Positions 16,354 to 24,603 of a stretch of DNA of 64,000 nt are shown piece after piece (position 1 is the first letter of the stretch; every line of letters starts with the position of its first letter). The notes under the pieces are model-generated. The model did no database searches, had not been told where the DNA came from, and saw only the letters and a list, made by a program, of their open reading frames with translations. Source of the stretch: Rhizobium sp. L51/94 (GTDB taxonomy: Bacteria; Pseudomonadota; Alphaproteobacteria; Rhizobiales; Rhizobiaceae); the NCBI RefSeq assembly GCF_019355555.1, contig NZ_CP072141.1, positions 2,288,001-2,352,000 of the forward strand, written 5' to 3'. The position numbers and the translations under genes were made by a program.

Positions 16354-17310
16354 TTAGGCGGTGGCGGTTTCCGTGTCGATTGCCGGTTTCAGGCCGATGG
16401 CGACGGCCTCATCGACGGCGAGTGCCGCCATGGCAAGGGCAGCCTCCCGCGTCCTCGCTGCAGCGATAAAGCGGCCATTGTGGCAGAAGCTGGCGCCTTC
16501 GACACCGGACGCCGCCTCCAGTTCGCCATTGGTGAGCCCCGCCCATGCAGCGGGCAGGTCGGCTCTCAGTTCGAAGCCTTCTGCAGCGCGGCGAATGCCG
16601 GTCACGCACCAGTCCTTGTCGCGCGGGTGAACCACGAACAGCAGCTGATCGGCCCCGGCCTTGACGATAGCCGGGCGGAACGGCATGCCCATCGGCAGTT
16701 CGAGAATACGTCCATCCCCGGCATCGACGATAGCCTTGTGGACCAATGCCTCCGCACGCAATTTTGCGGCGCTGCGGGCAATCCGTGCCTCGACGAAGCT
16801 GCGGGCGATTGCTAGAGCGGCGTGAAAACAACGATCGTCGGCTTCAGGGTCTGTCTCGTCGAACACCGGTTTCAACGTTTCCAGCAGCGCCGGCAGAGTC
16901 AGCCCGGCCAGCGGCCCCGTTGGACTAAGAGCGCCATTGTCCATGAGGTCGATCGGCAGGACGAAGCTGCTGTCGAAGGAAGCATGGATAGGGTCGATGT
17001 CCGCGTCTGCAATAGCCGACGCGGCGAGGTAGTCGCGACCGTAATGCTTCCAGACCAGCCCGAACGAGCTATACGGCTGCCCATCGTCGCGCAGGGGCGC
17101 GCCGCGCTGGTGGTGATCGAAGATCTGCTGGTCCGCGTCATAGCTGCCGCCGACATCGTAAATGATCCGATCCGGATTCGGCTTGATCCACTCTGGTGAC
17201 CGGCTGCGGACGATTCGCGCGGCGGGGTACAATTTGGTGAGGATGACGCTCGACAGAAGCTCGTCGGCATGAAAGCCACCGGAATGGGTGACGAGAAAAT
17301 CTGGATTCAT
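16354..17310 (-). CDS. MYG1 family metal-dependent protein hydrolase
   Basis: A 318-residue member of the MYG1/UPF0160 family, related to DHH phosphoesterases. Diagnostic stretches are the opening VTHSGGFHADELLSSVILTK, IIYDVGGSYDADQQIFDHHQRG with metal-ligand Asp/His residues, SSFGLVWKHYG, DLMDNG, and the C-terminal VHPRDKDWCVTGIR and FCHNGRFIA. Human MYG1 is a 3'-5' RNA exonuclease; the bacterial members are uncharacterised, so nuclease activity is a family-based inference. The gene is divergent from arsR with 186 bp between them. It is not part of the arsenic operon and has no known link to arsenic. Confidence 0.9.
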   Translation of the reverse strand: MNPDFLVTHSGGFHADELLSSVILTKLYPAARIVRSRSPEWIKPNPDRIIYDVGGSYDADQQIFDHHQRGAPLRDDGQPYSSFGLVWKHYGRDYLAASAIADADIDPIHASFDSSFVLPIDLMDNGALSPTGPLAGLTLPALLETLKPVFDETDPEADDRCFHAALAIARSFVEARIARSAAKLRAEALVHKAIVDAGDGRILELPMGMPFRPAIVKAGADQLLFVVHPRDKDWCVTGIRRAAEGFELRADLPAAWAGLTNGELEAASGVEGASFCHNGRFIAAARTREAALAMAALAVDEAVAIGLKPAIDTETATA

Positions 17311-17462
17311 GCCGTATGTGCCCCGTGCCTGGCGGAATGCCAGCCTGTTGAACGCACCAGATAACCAATGCCGCCGGCGATCTCAACCCCGTGAAATTGC
17401 GAATAGGGCGCGATCGGTTGCGAGGAACGGCATCGCCTCCGATCCCGGGGAGCGGCTTCGAC

Positions 17463-17496
17463 TTGACGACATCGACATATCCGTTATTCTGGATAT
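17463..17496 (+). promoter_or_regulatory. arsR promoter and ArsR-type operator
   Basis: TTGACG (17463-17468) and TATTCT (17485-17490) with a 16-bp spacer form a sigma70-type promoter. A dyad, CATATCC-gttattct-GGATATATG (17476-17499), overlaps the -10 element and runs into the start codon, which is where ArsR repressors bind. With transcription starting about 7 bp past the -10, the message would begin at or within a base or two of the ATG, so arsR may be translated leaderless. Confidence 0.6.
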
Positions 17497-17847
17497 ATGG
17501 AAAATGACAATGCGATTCTGGCTTTTGCAGCCTTGGCCCAGTCGACGCGGCTCGCGACATTCCGCCTGCTCGTAAGCCACGAGCCGCACGGAGTGCCTGC
17601 TGGCGAACTGGCGCGGATGCTGGACATCCCGCAGAACACCATGTCGGCGCATTTGGCGACGCTGTCTCGCGCAGGCCTGGTGAGGAGCGAGCGCCGCAGC
17701 CGATCGATCATTTACCGCGCGGATCTGGAAGGCTTCGAGCGCCTGACCCTTTTCATGATCAAGGACTGCTGCGGCGGAGATCCCGCCCTTTGCGCGCCCC
17801 TGGTGTCCAGACTGATTCCGCGCTGTGGACAGGAAAACCCGACATGA
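17497..17847 (+). CDS. arsR: ArsR-family arsenic-responsive repressor
   Basis: A 116-residue winged-helix repressor that leaves its operator when it binds As(III). The helix-turn-helix is GELARMLDIPQNTMSAHLATLSRAGLV at about residues 36-62 and the wing is RSERRSRSIIYR. The metal site is C-terminal: a vicinal cysteine pair at 91-92 (KDCCGG) and a third cysteine at 99. That resembles the C-terminal CC...C type described for Acidithiobacillus ArsR rather than the E. coli type with cysteines in the DNA-binding helix. It is the first gene of the operon, autoregulated through the dyad over its promoter, and its stop overlaps the next small frame by ATGA. Confidence 0.93.
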   Translation: MENDNAILAFAALAQSTRLATFRLLVSHEPHGVPAGELARMLDIPQNTMSAHLATLSRAGLVRSERRSRSIIYRADLEGFERLTLFMIKDCCGGDPALCAPLVSRLIPRCGQENPT

Positions 17848-17936
17848 GCGACGTTATAGTGAAGCTGCTCGATGCAATAGAGTTTTCGCTGCCGGCTGCA
17901 AAACGATCCATTCCTTCCCGTGAAATCGCCCGATGA
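17844..17936 (+). CDS. 30-residue mini-ORF between arsR and acr3
   Basis: The frame starts in an ATGA overlap with the arsR stop and ends in an ATGA overlap with the acr3 start, giving MSDVIVKLLDAIEFS followed by PAAKRSIPSREIAR. Because both ends are exactly coupled, it may relay ribosomes from arsR to acr3, which has no good ribosome site. In related operons a full low-molecular-weight ArsC gene often lies here, so the mini-ORF could be a deletion scar of such a gene. I recognise no domain in it. Chance is possible, since overlap at one end alone would not be remarkable. Confidence 0.4.
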   Translation: MSDVIVKLLDAIEFSLPAAKRSIPSREIAR

Positions 17937-18994
17937 TGTCAAATTTCGAGCGCTACCTCACTGTTTGGGTTTTCCTATGCATCATCGTTGGCATCGCCCT
18001 CGGCCATCTGATGCCCGGCATCTTCCATGCCGTCGGCGCGGCTGAGATTGCAAAGGTTAATATCCCCGTCGCCATCCTCATCTGGCTGATGATTATTCCC
18101 ATGCTTCTCAAGATCGACTTCGGCTCGCTGTCCAAGGTCGGCAGGTACTGGCGTGGGATCGGGGTCACCCTGTTCATCAACTGGGCTGTGAAGCCGTTTT
18201 CGATGGCGCTGCTGGGATGGCTTTTCATCGGCTGGCTTTTCCGCCCGTTTTTGCCTGCAACCCAGATCGATTCCTACATCGCAGGCCTCATCATACTGGC
18301 GGCTGCCCCATGCACTGCAATGGTCTTCGTCTGGTCCAATCTGACCAAGGGCGAACCTCACTTCACGCTGTCTCAGGTCGCTCTCAACGATGCCATCATG
18401 ATCGTCGCCTTCGCGCCTATCGTCGGACTGCTCCTCGGATTATCGGCGATTACGGTACCGTGGGACACGCTGATGATATCGGTGGCGCTCTATATCCTCA
18501 TCCCTGTTGCAATCGCCCAGATACTGCGCCGCAGTTTCCTTTCCAGCGGCCGGACGGCTGTCTTTGAAACCTTGATGGCGAAGCTCCAGCCGCTGTCGCT
18601 GGTCGCTCTTCTGGCGACGCTCGTGTTGCTCTTCGGCTTTCAGGGCGAGCAGATCATCGCCCAGCCTACGATCATAGCCCTGCTGGCGGTGCCGATCCTG
18701 ATCCAGGTCTATTTCAATTCCGGCCTGGCTTATATCCTGAACCGCATCTCGGGAGAGCAGCATTGCGTGGCCGGCCCGTCGGCGCTGATCGGCGCCAGCA
18801 ATTTCTTCGAACTTGCGGTGGCCGCTGCGATCAGCCTGTTCGGGTTCCAGTCGGGCGCGGCGCTTGCCACCGTCGTCGGCGTGCTGATCGAAGTGCCCGT
18901 GATGTTGTCCGTCGTCTGGATCGTGAACCACTCGAAGGCCTGGTACGAGCGCGGCCCTTCGGTCTCCCGCAACACCTCCACAGAGGAGCCATGA
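17933..18994 (+). CDS. acr3: Arsenite efflux transporter Acr3
   Basis: A 353-residue, ten-helix inner-membrane carrier that extrudes As(OH)3. The family's two signatures are intact: the conserved cysteine in LAAAPCTAMVFVWSNLTKG (fourth helix) and the conserved glutamate in IGASNFFELAVAAAI (ninth helix). The N-terminus FERYLTVWVFLCIIVGIALG and the segment NWAVKPFSMALLGW are also typical. It belongs to the BART superfamily and is unrelated to E. coli ArsB. The first of two adjacent ATG codons (17933) overlaps the mini-ORF stop; its own stop overlaps the arsC ATG. It works with the ArsC reductase, which makes the arsenite it exports. Confidence 0.95.
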   Translation: MMSNFERYLTVWVFLCIIVGIALGHLMPGIFHAVGAAEIAKVNIPVAILIWLMIIPMLLKIDFGSLSKVGRYWRGIGVTLFINWAVKPFSMALLGWLFIGWLFRPFLPATQIDSYIAGLIILAAAPCTAMVFVWSNLTKGEPHFTLSQVALNDAIMIVAFAPIVGLLLGLSAITVPWDTLMISVALYILIPVAIAQILRRSFLSSGRTAVFETLMAKLQPLSLVALLATLVLLFGFQGEQIIAQPTIIALLAVPILIQVYFNSGLAYILNRISGEQHCVAGPSALIGASNFFELAVAAAISLFGFQSGAALATVVGVLIEVPVMLSVVWIVNHSKAWYERGPSVSRNTSTEEP

Positions 18995-19419
18995 CCATGG
19001 ATGTCACTATCTATCATAATCCTGCCTGCGGGACCTCCCGCAATACTCTGGCGCTGATCAGGAACGCGGGTATCGAACCGACGGTGATCGAGTACCTGCA
19101 GACGCCTCCCTCGCGGACTGAACTCGTGGGGCTGCTGACCGGCGCAGGCCTGTCGCCGCGCAACGCACTGAGGGAAAAGGGCACGCCTTACGATGAACGC
19201 GGCCTCGGCAATCTGTCGCTGACGGACGAGCAGATCATCGACGCCATGTTGCAGCACCCGATCCTGATCAACCGTCCATTCGTTGTCACGCCGCTCGGAA
19301 CGCGCCTCTGCCGCCCCTCGGAAGCGGTGCTGGATATCCTTCCCCATAGGCAGGTCGGCGCCTTTTCGAAGGAAGATGGTCAGCAGGTCATAGACGAAAA
19401 GGGCAATCGTCTTGTCTGA
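18991..19419 (+). CDS. arsC: Glutaredoxin-dependent arsenate reductase
   Basis: A 142-residue enzyme that reduces arsenate to arsenite with glutathione and glutaredoxin. The opening [17 protein letters not shown] carries the catalytic cysteine in the H-x3-C-x3-R motif of the Spx/ArsC fold. [17 protein letters not shown] supplies the arginines that position the oxyanion. The ATG at 18991 overlaps the acr3 stop; a second ATG at 18997 is better spaced from the AGGAG and gives MDVTIYHN, so translation may start at either. The arsC stop lies inside the first codons of arsH. Confidence 0.95.
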   Translation: MTMDVTIYHNPACGTSRNTLALIRNAGIEPTVIEYLQTPPSRTELVGLLTGAGLSPRNALREKGTPYDERGLGNLSLTDEQIIDAMLQHPILINRPFVVTPLGTRLCRPSEAVLDILPHRQVGAFSKEDGQQVIDEKGNRLV

Positions 19420-20119
19420 ATTGCCCGCCGCAGATCTGCGCCACATCCGGATGCCCGACCTCGATGCGCTGCGGACAGACATCTCGCATCACAAGCCCCG
19501 TATTCTGTTTCTCTATGGCTCGCTTCGTGAGGTTTCCTATAGTCGGCTCCTCGCGGACGAGGCCCGTCGCCTGCTCGAGCATTTCGATTGCGAAGTCCGT
19601 ATGTTCGATCCGCGCGGTCTGCCGCTTCCCGATGCGGAGCCGGCCGACCACCCGAAGGTCGTAGAACTCCGCGAACTTTCCGAATGGTCCGAGGGCCAGG
19701 TCTGGGTAAGCCCGGAGCGCCACGGCGCGATGACCGGCATCATGAAGGCTCAGATCGACTGGATCCCGATGTCCATCGGTTCGGTTCGCCCGACGCAGGG
19801 CAAGACGCTCGCCGTCATGGAAGTCTCCGGTGGCAGCCAGTCGTTCAACGCTGTCAACCAGATGCGAATCCTCGGCAGGTGGATGCGGATGATCACCATT
19901 CCGAACCAGTCCTCCGTACCGCAAGCGTTCCAGCAGTTCGACGCCGATGGCAGGATGAAGCCGTCTCCGCTTTACGATCGCGTGGTCGATGTCTGCGAGG
20001 AACTGGTCAAATTCACGCTGCTGACACGCGACGCGTCTTCCTACCTGACGGACCGCTACAGCGAGAGGCGCGAGGATGCCGGTCGACTGGAGGCGCGGAC
20101 CACGTTGAAGTCGATATGA
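19412..20119 (+). CDS. arsH: Arsenical resistance protein ArsH (NADPH:FMN reductase)
   Basis: A 235-residue flavoprotein of the flavodoxin-like NADPH:FMN reductase family. The FMN phosphate loop is [37 protein letters not shown] and [18 protein letters not shown] are hallmarks of ArsH. Homologues in Sinorhizobium and Pseudomonas reduce quinones and azo dyes, and oxidise toxic trivalent methylated arsenicals to the less harmful pentavalent form. The start is a TTG that overlaps the last eight bases of arsC; no other start fits the family N-terminus. Its stop overlaps the MFS start. Confidence 0.93.
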   Translation: MSELPAADLRHIRMPDLDALRTDISHHKPRILFLYGSLREVSYSRLLADEARRLLEHFDCEVRMFDPRGLPLPDAEPADHPKVVELRELSEWSEGQVWVSPERHGAMTGIMKAQIDWIPMSIGSVRPTQGKTLAVMEVSGGSQSFNAVNQMRILGRWMRMITIPNQSSVPQAFQQFDADGRMKPSPLYDRVVDVCEELVKFTLLTRDASSYLTDRYSERREDAGRLEARTTLKSI

Positions 20120-21330
20120 AGCGCTTCGACCTGCCGGTGGCTGCCATTCTCGGCCTGGGGGTCACGCAGATTGTCGGCTACGGCACGCTCTATTACTCGT
20201 TCGGCATTCTGGCGCCTGACATGGCACGGGATCTCGGCGCCTCGGTGGAATGGATGTTTGGTGCCCTGTCGGCAGCGCTGCTGATCGGCGGGTTCGTCGC
20301 ACCCTGGCTCGGACGATGGATAGACCGCTTCGGAGCAGGCAGGATCATGGCGATCGGTTCGTTGATAGCAGCCCTGGCGCTCGCCGCCTGCGCTCTGGCT
20401 CCCAACCGTTTCGCCTTCGCGGTGATACTGGTGTTCATCGAGGCGGCCGCTAATTTCGTCCAGTACGGAGCGGCCTTCGCGCTGCTGGTGCAGATCAACC
20501 CCAAAGTTGCACAGCGGAGCATTACTACCCTGACGCTGATCGCCGGCTTTGCCTCGACGATCTTCTGGCCCATCACCACGGCCCTGCATGCCCATCTGCC
20601 GTGGCGGGAGGTCTACGTCGTCTTTTCGCTTCTCAATCTGGCCATCTGCCTGCCGATCCACGCATGGCTTGCACTGTCTACTGCCAAGGTGCGCCGAAAC
20701 GGCGCCGCCACCGCGCCAGCCCCTGTCGAAGGCGCACTCGCCGAGGGGCAGAGACGCGTCGGTTTCGCGCTGATGGTCGTTGGCTTTGCATTTCTGTCGC
20801 TGGTGAGCTCGGCCATTCTTGTGCATATGGTGCCGCTCATGGCGTCGCTGGGGCTCGGAACCATGGCCGCTCTCGTCGGCACCGTGTTCGGTCCGGCGCA
20901 GGTCGCCAGCCGCGTGATCAACATGGTCTTCGGTCGCAACCTTCATCCTTTGCGACTGGCGGCGTTGTCCGGGCTTCTCGTCTCTGTCGCCATCGTGGTG
21001 CTCGATGCGACTGCGCCTTCGACATCAGGCGCAATCGCATTTGCTGTGCTGTTTGGTTTCGGCAATGGCATATTCAGCATCGCGGCTGGGACGCTGCCGC
21101 TGTACCTGTTTGGCAGCGAAGGTTATGGCAGGCTGCAGGGAAAACTTATGTCCGCACGGCTGATTGTCGGAGCGACGGCGCCGTTCGCCTTTGCCGTATC
21201 GCTGGCATCTGCAGGGGCGGCGATCTCGCTCGGTGTTGTCGCAGCCTTTGGTGCCATTGCCACCTTCAGCTTTCTCCGGATCGGCCGGATTGCCGCAACG
21301 CCACATCGCGTTTCCGGAAAAATCGGGTGA
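20116..21330 (+). CDS. MFS transporter, last gene of the ars operon
   Basis: A 404-residue protein with about twelve membrane helices in two halves separated by a charged loop near residues 185-220. The loop between helices 2 and 3, [16 protein letters not shown], is the MFS signature. It starts in an ATGA overlap with arsH, so it is co-translated with the arsenic genes. A similar MFS gene after arsH is common in rhizobial ars operons as I recall. The substrate is not known; export of an arsenical, possibly an organic one handled by ArsH, is inference from position. It does not look like ArsJ by context because no gapdh gene is present. Confidence 0.88.
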   Translation: MKRFDLPVAAILGLGVTQIVGYGTLYYSFGILAPDMARDLGASVEWMFGALSAALLIGGFVAPWLGRWIDRFGAGRIMAIGSLIAALALAACALAPNRFAFAVILVFIEAAANFVQYGAAFALLVQINPKVAQRSITTLTLIAGFASTIFWPITTALHAHLPWREVYVVFSLLNLAICLPIHAWLALSTAKVRRNGAATAPAPVEGALAEGQRRVGFALMVVGFAFLSLVSSAILVHMVPLMASLGLGTMAALVGTVFGPAQVASRVINMVFGRNLHPLRLAALSGLLVSVAIVVLDATAPSTSGAIAFAVLFGFGNGIFSIAAGTLPLYLFGSEGYGRLQGKLMSARLIVGATAPFAFAVSLASAGAAISLGVVAAFGAIATFSFLRIGRIAATPHRVSGKIG

Positions 21331-21468
21331 TCGTGCGCGAGCAGGTCGAACCATGAGATCGCCAAAGAGCGCTCCGGATGCAGATACCTTTCGACGGGGA
21401 AAGCAAAGTCGGCTAGAGTTCGCGAAGCACGAACTGCGTGGCGGACGCAAACTTCACGGACTATTGCG

Positions 21469-21981
21469 ATGACGATGACTGGTATTCTTCTGATCGTGGT
21501 GATGCTGGTCGCCGCTGTTCTCGTGTGGCTGAAGCGCGGCAAGGGGGCACAGCGCTCCGCCATGTTCGAAACCTCGGGACTTTCCTATTTCAAGGTGTTG
21601 CTGCGGCAGCGCGGCGTCGACGTATCGCGCATCCCGGATGCGGCGCTCGCCGACATCATTCGTGCCAAGATCGCCGCAGCCAAGACCCAGGCGACCGTCG
21701 CCGGCATGACCGACGCGACGCGGTCCCGCAAGAACTGGCGGATCAATCTGGTCAAGTCGCTGGAGGCGGAAGCCACCCTGATGGTCTCGCTGATGGCTTC
21801 AGGCGCCGAGGTCGATCCCACATCCGATGCCGCCATCGCGCTGACGCGACACGGCGTGTTCAAGCCAAGAAAGCCGACCGGTCTCACCGGAATGACGCCC
21901 GAGCAGTTCCTGGAGGCCACAAGGCGCGGCACGCTTTACTCGGAGCTCGGCGAGCGCCGCGCCAAGCGCGAGACTTCCTGA
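21469..21981 (+). CDS. Hypothetical membrane-anchored protein
   Basis: A 170-residue protein I do not recognise. It begins with one membrane helix (GILLIVVMLVAAVLVWLKRG, about residues 5-24) followed by a soluble, mostly helical basic and alanine-rich region. The C-terminal part reads TGLTGMTPEQFLEATRRGTLYSELGERR. The N-in or N-out orientation is unclear. It lies 138 bp after the MFS gene on the same strand and could be read by ars transcription. A 39-codon frame at 21353-21472 fills most of that gap and overlaps this start by ATGA, but may be chance. Confidence 0.7.
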   Translation: MTMTGILLIVVMLVAAVLVWLKRGKGAQRSAMFETSGLSYFKVLLRQRGVDVSRIPDAALADIIRAKIAAAKTQATVAGMTDATRSRKNWRINLVKSLEAEATLMVSLMASGAEVDPTSDAAIALTRHGVFKPRKPTGLTGMTPEQFLEATRRGTLYSELGERRAKRETS

Positions 21982-22064
21982 GGCGCCTAATATCGTCGAG
22001 CGCCCAATACCCGTTTGCCGTTGCCGCAGCATCACTCTTAAAAAACTGAAAGTTACTTACGCCC

Positions 22065-22583
22065 ATGACGGCTGCCTTTTTTGCGGACTATGCGAAGGAC
22101 CTGAAAGTCCTGCTCGACGAGATAGACACCGCGCCCAACAACTTCCGCTCGTTCGATCTGCATATCGATATCGCTCACAGGGGCCTGCTGTTCGTCTACG
22201 AGACGCGCCGCAAAATGGGGCAGACCGACAGCATCTATTACGCCCGGATGGCGAAGACCGGTTCCAGCAAACAGATCTCGCAGAAGACCGCCTACGATGC
22301 AGTCAGCGGCTTCTTTCGCCACGGACAGTTCCTCGCCCTCACAGGAGATTTTGCCGGTGCCGATGGCGCCGAGGGCACGACTGTCGAGGGTGATCACCCC
22401 ACCTGCGCCGTTGCGTTCACCTATCGCCGCACCGGCATGGAAAAAGCGATGTCGATACGTCTCATCTTCCTCGGTTTTTCCACCGATGACGATGCGCTCG
22501 CCTATGCGGCGACGGTAGCGGATACGCCGACGCTCGCAGTCTCCCGCCCGTTCCGATCCGCACGCGTCTGGGAATGGAAGTAG
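22065..22583 (+). CDS. Hypothetical cytoplasmic protein
   Basis: A 172-residue soluble protein with no signal peptide, no membrane helix and no motif I recognise. It has a mixed composition with predicted strands around DLHIDIAHRGLLFVYETRR, CAVAFTYRRTGMEKAMSIRLIFLG and a C-terminal PFRSARVWEWK. Codon use agrees with the neighbours and the reading frame is uninterrupted, so it is probably real. It sits between another unknown gene and the convergent SDR gene. Confidence 0.65.
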   Translation: MTAAFFADYAKDLKVLLDEIDTAPNNFRSFDLHIDIAHRGLLFVYETRRKMGQTDSIYYARMAKTGSSKQISQKTAYDAVSGFFRHGQFLALTGDFAGADGAEGTTVEGDHPTCAVAFTYRRTGMEKAMSIRLIFLGFSTDDDALAYAATVADTPTLAVSRPFRSARVWEWK

Positions 22584-22620
22584 GCACGGTCGCCGTGGTC
22601 CGAAGTGCTGCCGATCTTTT

Positions 22621-23346
22621 TCACCAAGGCACGGTCTGCCCGTCGAAATAGAAGCCAGCATTGGGGCCGGTCGCATCGTGGCTGGCCAGCCAGACGATCC
22701 CGGCCGCTGCCTGCTCCACCGTGCGATAGCCGGAGTGGTCGTTGAAATCCGTCGCCGTGTAGCCGGGATCGACGGCGTTGACATGGATGCCGCTGGCCAC
22801 GAGTTCCTTGGCGAAGGCCACGGTGACCGCGTTGAGCGCCGACTTCGAGCTGTTGTAGCCCATCGGATTGACGGCATAAAAGGGATGGGCCGGATCGGAA
22901 ACCCAGCCAATCGAGCCAAGACCGCTGCTGACCATGACGATGTTGGCTTCGCCCGCCGCTGTCAGCAAGGGTATGAAGGCTTGCGTCACCCGGATGGCGC
23001 CGAACACATTGGTCTCGTAGACGTCGCGGATGGCAGCGAGGGGCTGCTGGCTCGGAGGCACCGGCGGGCCGCCCGAGATGCCGGCATTGTTGATCAGCAC
23101 GTCGAGCTTGTGATCGGCTGCAGAGACCGTGGCGACAGCGGTAGCCACGCTCTCGTCGCTGGTAACGTCGATCGCGAGCAGCCTGACGTCATCACCCTCC
23201 GCCTGCAATTGACGGACAGCCACCCCGCCGCGCTCAGCGTCCCTGCTGCCAAGCCAGATCCGGTAGCCAAGCCGGCCGAGTTGGCGTGCCGTCTCGAAGC
23301 CTATGCTCTTGTTGGCGCCGGTGATGAGAACTGTTTTTCCACTCAT
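22621..23346 (-). CDS. SDR family NAD(P)-dependent oxidoreductase
   Basis: A 241-residue classical short-chain dehydrogenase. The cofactor loop is ITGANKSIGFETA, the NNAG motif is LINNAGISGG, the catalytic Ser is in VSSGLGSIG and the YxxxK pair is in GYNSSKSALNAV. After the active site, VDPGYTATDFN is the usual PG motif region. The Ala-Arg-Asp sequence after the second strand (LGSRDAERGG) favours NADP. The substrate is not evident. It is divergent from a LysR gene with about 185 bp between starts, the standard layout for a regulator and its target. Confidence 0.9.
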   Translation of the reverse strand: MSGKTVLITGANKSIGFETARQLGRLGYRIWLGSRDAERGGVAVRQLQAEGDDVRLLAIDVTSDESVATAVATVSAADHKLDVLINNAGISGGPPVPPSQQPLAAIRDVYETNVFGAIRVTQAFIPLLTAAGEANIVMVSSGLGSIGWVSDPAHPFYAVNPMGYNSSKSALNAVTVAFAKELVASGIHVNAVDPGYTATDFNDHSGYRTVEQAAAGIVWLASHDATGPNAGFYFDGQTVPW

Positions 23347-23531
23347 GGTTCGTTTCTCCTATAACCGAGGCCGGCCTATCGCCTGGGTCGGTATTTCTAA
23401 ATACTGCGCTGTTCCGAAGCAGCTTCGGCCACCGCAACAGCGTCGAACTGCGGCTCGCAAGCCCTTAGCGAGGTTATAGTTTCGTTCTATGGTGTTTGAT
23501 AATCCGCCCTAATCCGGATAAGCTGATCGCC

Positions 23532-24488
23532 ATGGCGAACAGTAACGAACAGCTATTTCTTGACGATCTTTCCATCTTTCTCGCGGTCTGCGAGACCGGC
23601 GGTTTCCGGGCTGCGGCAAAGCGGCTGGCGATGTCGCCGTCGAGCGTCAGTGAGAAGATCGCCCAGCTCGAGGCTCGCCTGGGTGTGCCGTTGCTGATCC
23701 GCACAACCCGAAGCGTGATGCCGACAGAGGCCGGGCGCGGGCTTGCCGCACGGATCACGCCGCTTTTGAGCGAGACACGTGCAGCGCTCAACGATGCAGC
23801 CAGTACGCATGGGCAAGTGAGAGGGCTGCTCAGGCTGAATGTCACCGGCGCCGTCATGGTCGATATCCTGCCGCCGCTGATCGACCGGTTTCTCGATCTG
23901 CATCCGCATGTGCGGGTCGAGATGGTGGTGGAGGACAGGCTCGTCGACGCGACGGCAGCTGGCTGCGATGCCGGCATTCGCTATGGTGAGCATCTGGCCC
24001 AGGATATGATCGCGGTGCCGATTGGCCCGCGCATCCAACGGCTGGCCGCGGCAGCCTCGCCTGACTATCTCGAGGCACGCGGCATTCCCCGGCATCCCCG
24101 CGATCTGCTCGATCACGACTGCATCCGCCTCAGGTTTTCCAGCGGGGCGCTCGTCGAGTGGGAGTTTCAGAAGGGCGAGGAAACTGTCACCGTCGATCCG
24201 CCGGGCCGGTTGATCGTCGGGGTCGAGGCTGCCGCAACCGCGATCGAATGGGCCTGCCGGGGCCTTGGTGTTATTGCGACATTCGAGAATTTCATCGATC
24301 CCTACCTCAGGTCCGGCGCTCTGGTGCCGGTGCTGCCTGAATGGTGGATGCCGTTCGAGGGGCCATGGCTCTATTTTTCCAGCCGTTTCATGCCCGCTCC
24401 CTTGCGCGCCTTCGTCGATCTAATCGCTGCGGAACGGGCGTCGCTCAGTGTTGGAGGGTTGGTGCCTCCTGGAGCCGGAAACGCATAA
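23532..24488 (+). CDS. LysR-family transcriptional regulator
   Basis: A 318-residue regulator. The N-terminal winged helix is plain: LDDLSIFLAVCETGGFRAAAKRLAMSPSSVSEKIAQLEARLGVPL (about residues 10-54), followed by the linker helix and an effector-binding domain that includes HPHVRVEMVVEDRLVDATAAGCDAGIRYG, typical of the CrgA/AaeR-like group. It faces the SDR gene and probably controls it; LysR proteins usually bind a T-N11-A box in such a divergent gap. I use the ATG at 23532 (MANSNEQ) instead of the TTG at 23496. Confidence 0.9.
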   Translation: MANSNEQLFLDDLSIFLAVCETGGFRAAAKRLAMSPSSVSEKIAQLEARLGVPLLIRTTRSVMPTEAGRGLAARITPLLSETRAALNDAASTHGQVRGLLRLNVTGAVMVDILPPLIDRFLDLHPHVRVEMVVEDRLVDATAAGCDAGIRYGEHLAQDMIAVPIGPRIQRLAAAASPDYLEARGIPRHPRDLLDHDCIRLRFSSGALVEWEFQKGEETVTVDPPGRLIVGVEAAATAIEWACRGLGVIATFENFIDPYLRSGALVPVLPEWWMPFEGPWLYFSSRFMPAPLRAFVDLIAAERASLSVGGLVPPGAGNA

Positions 24489-24603
24489 GTCCTGATGACG
24501 CAAGCATAACCTCTGTATCGCACGCACAATCCGAGTTGCGGAGATCGCCTCTATCGGTTCTAGTGCGACACCTAATCCGTTCACGCCTCACGAGGTCGTC
24601 TTC

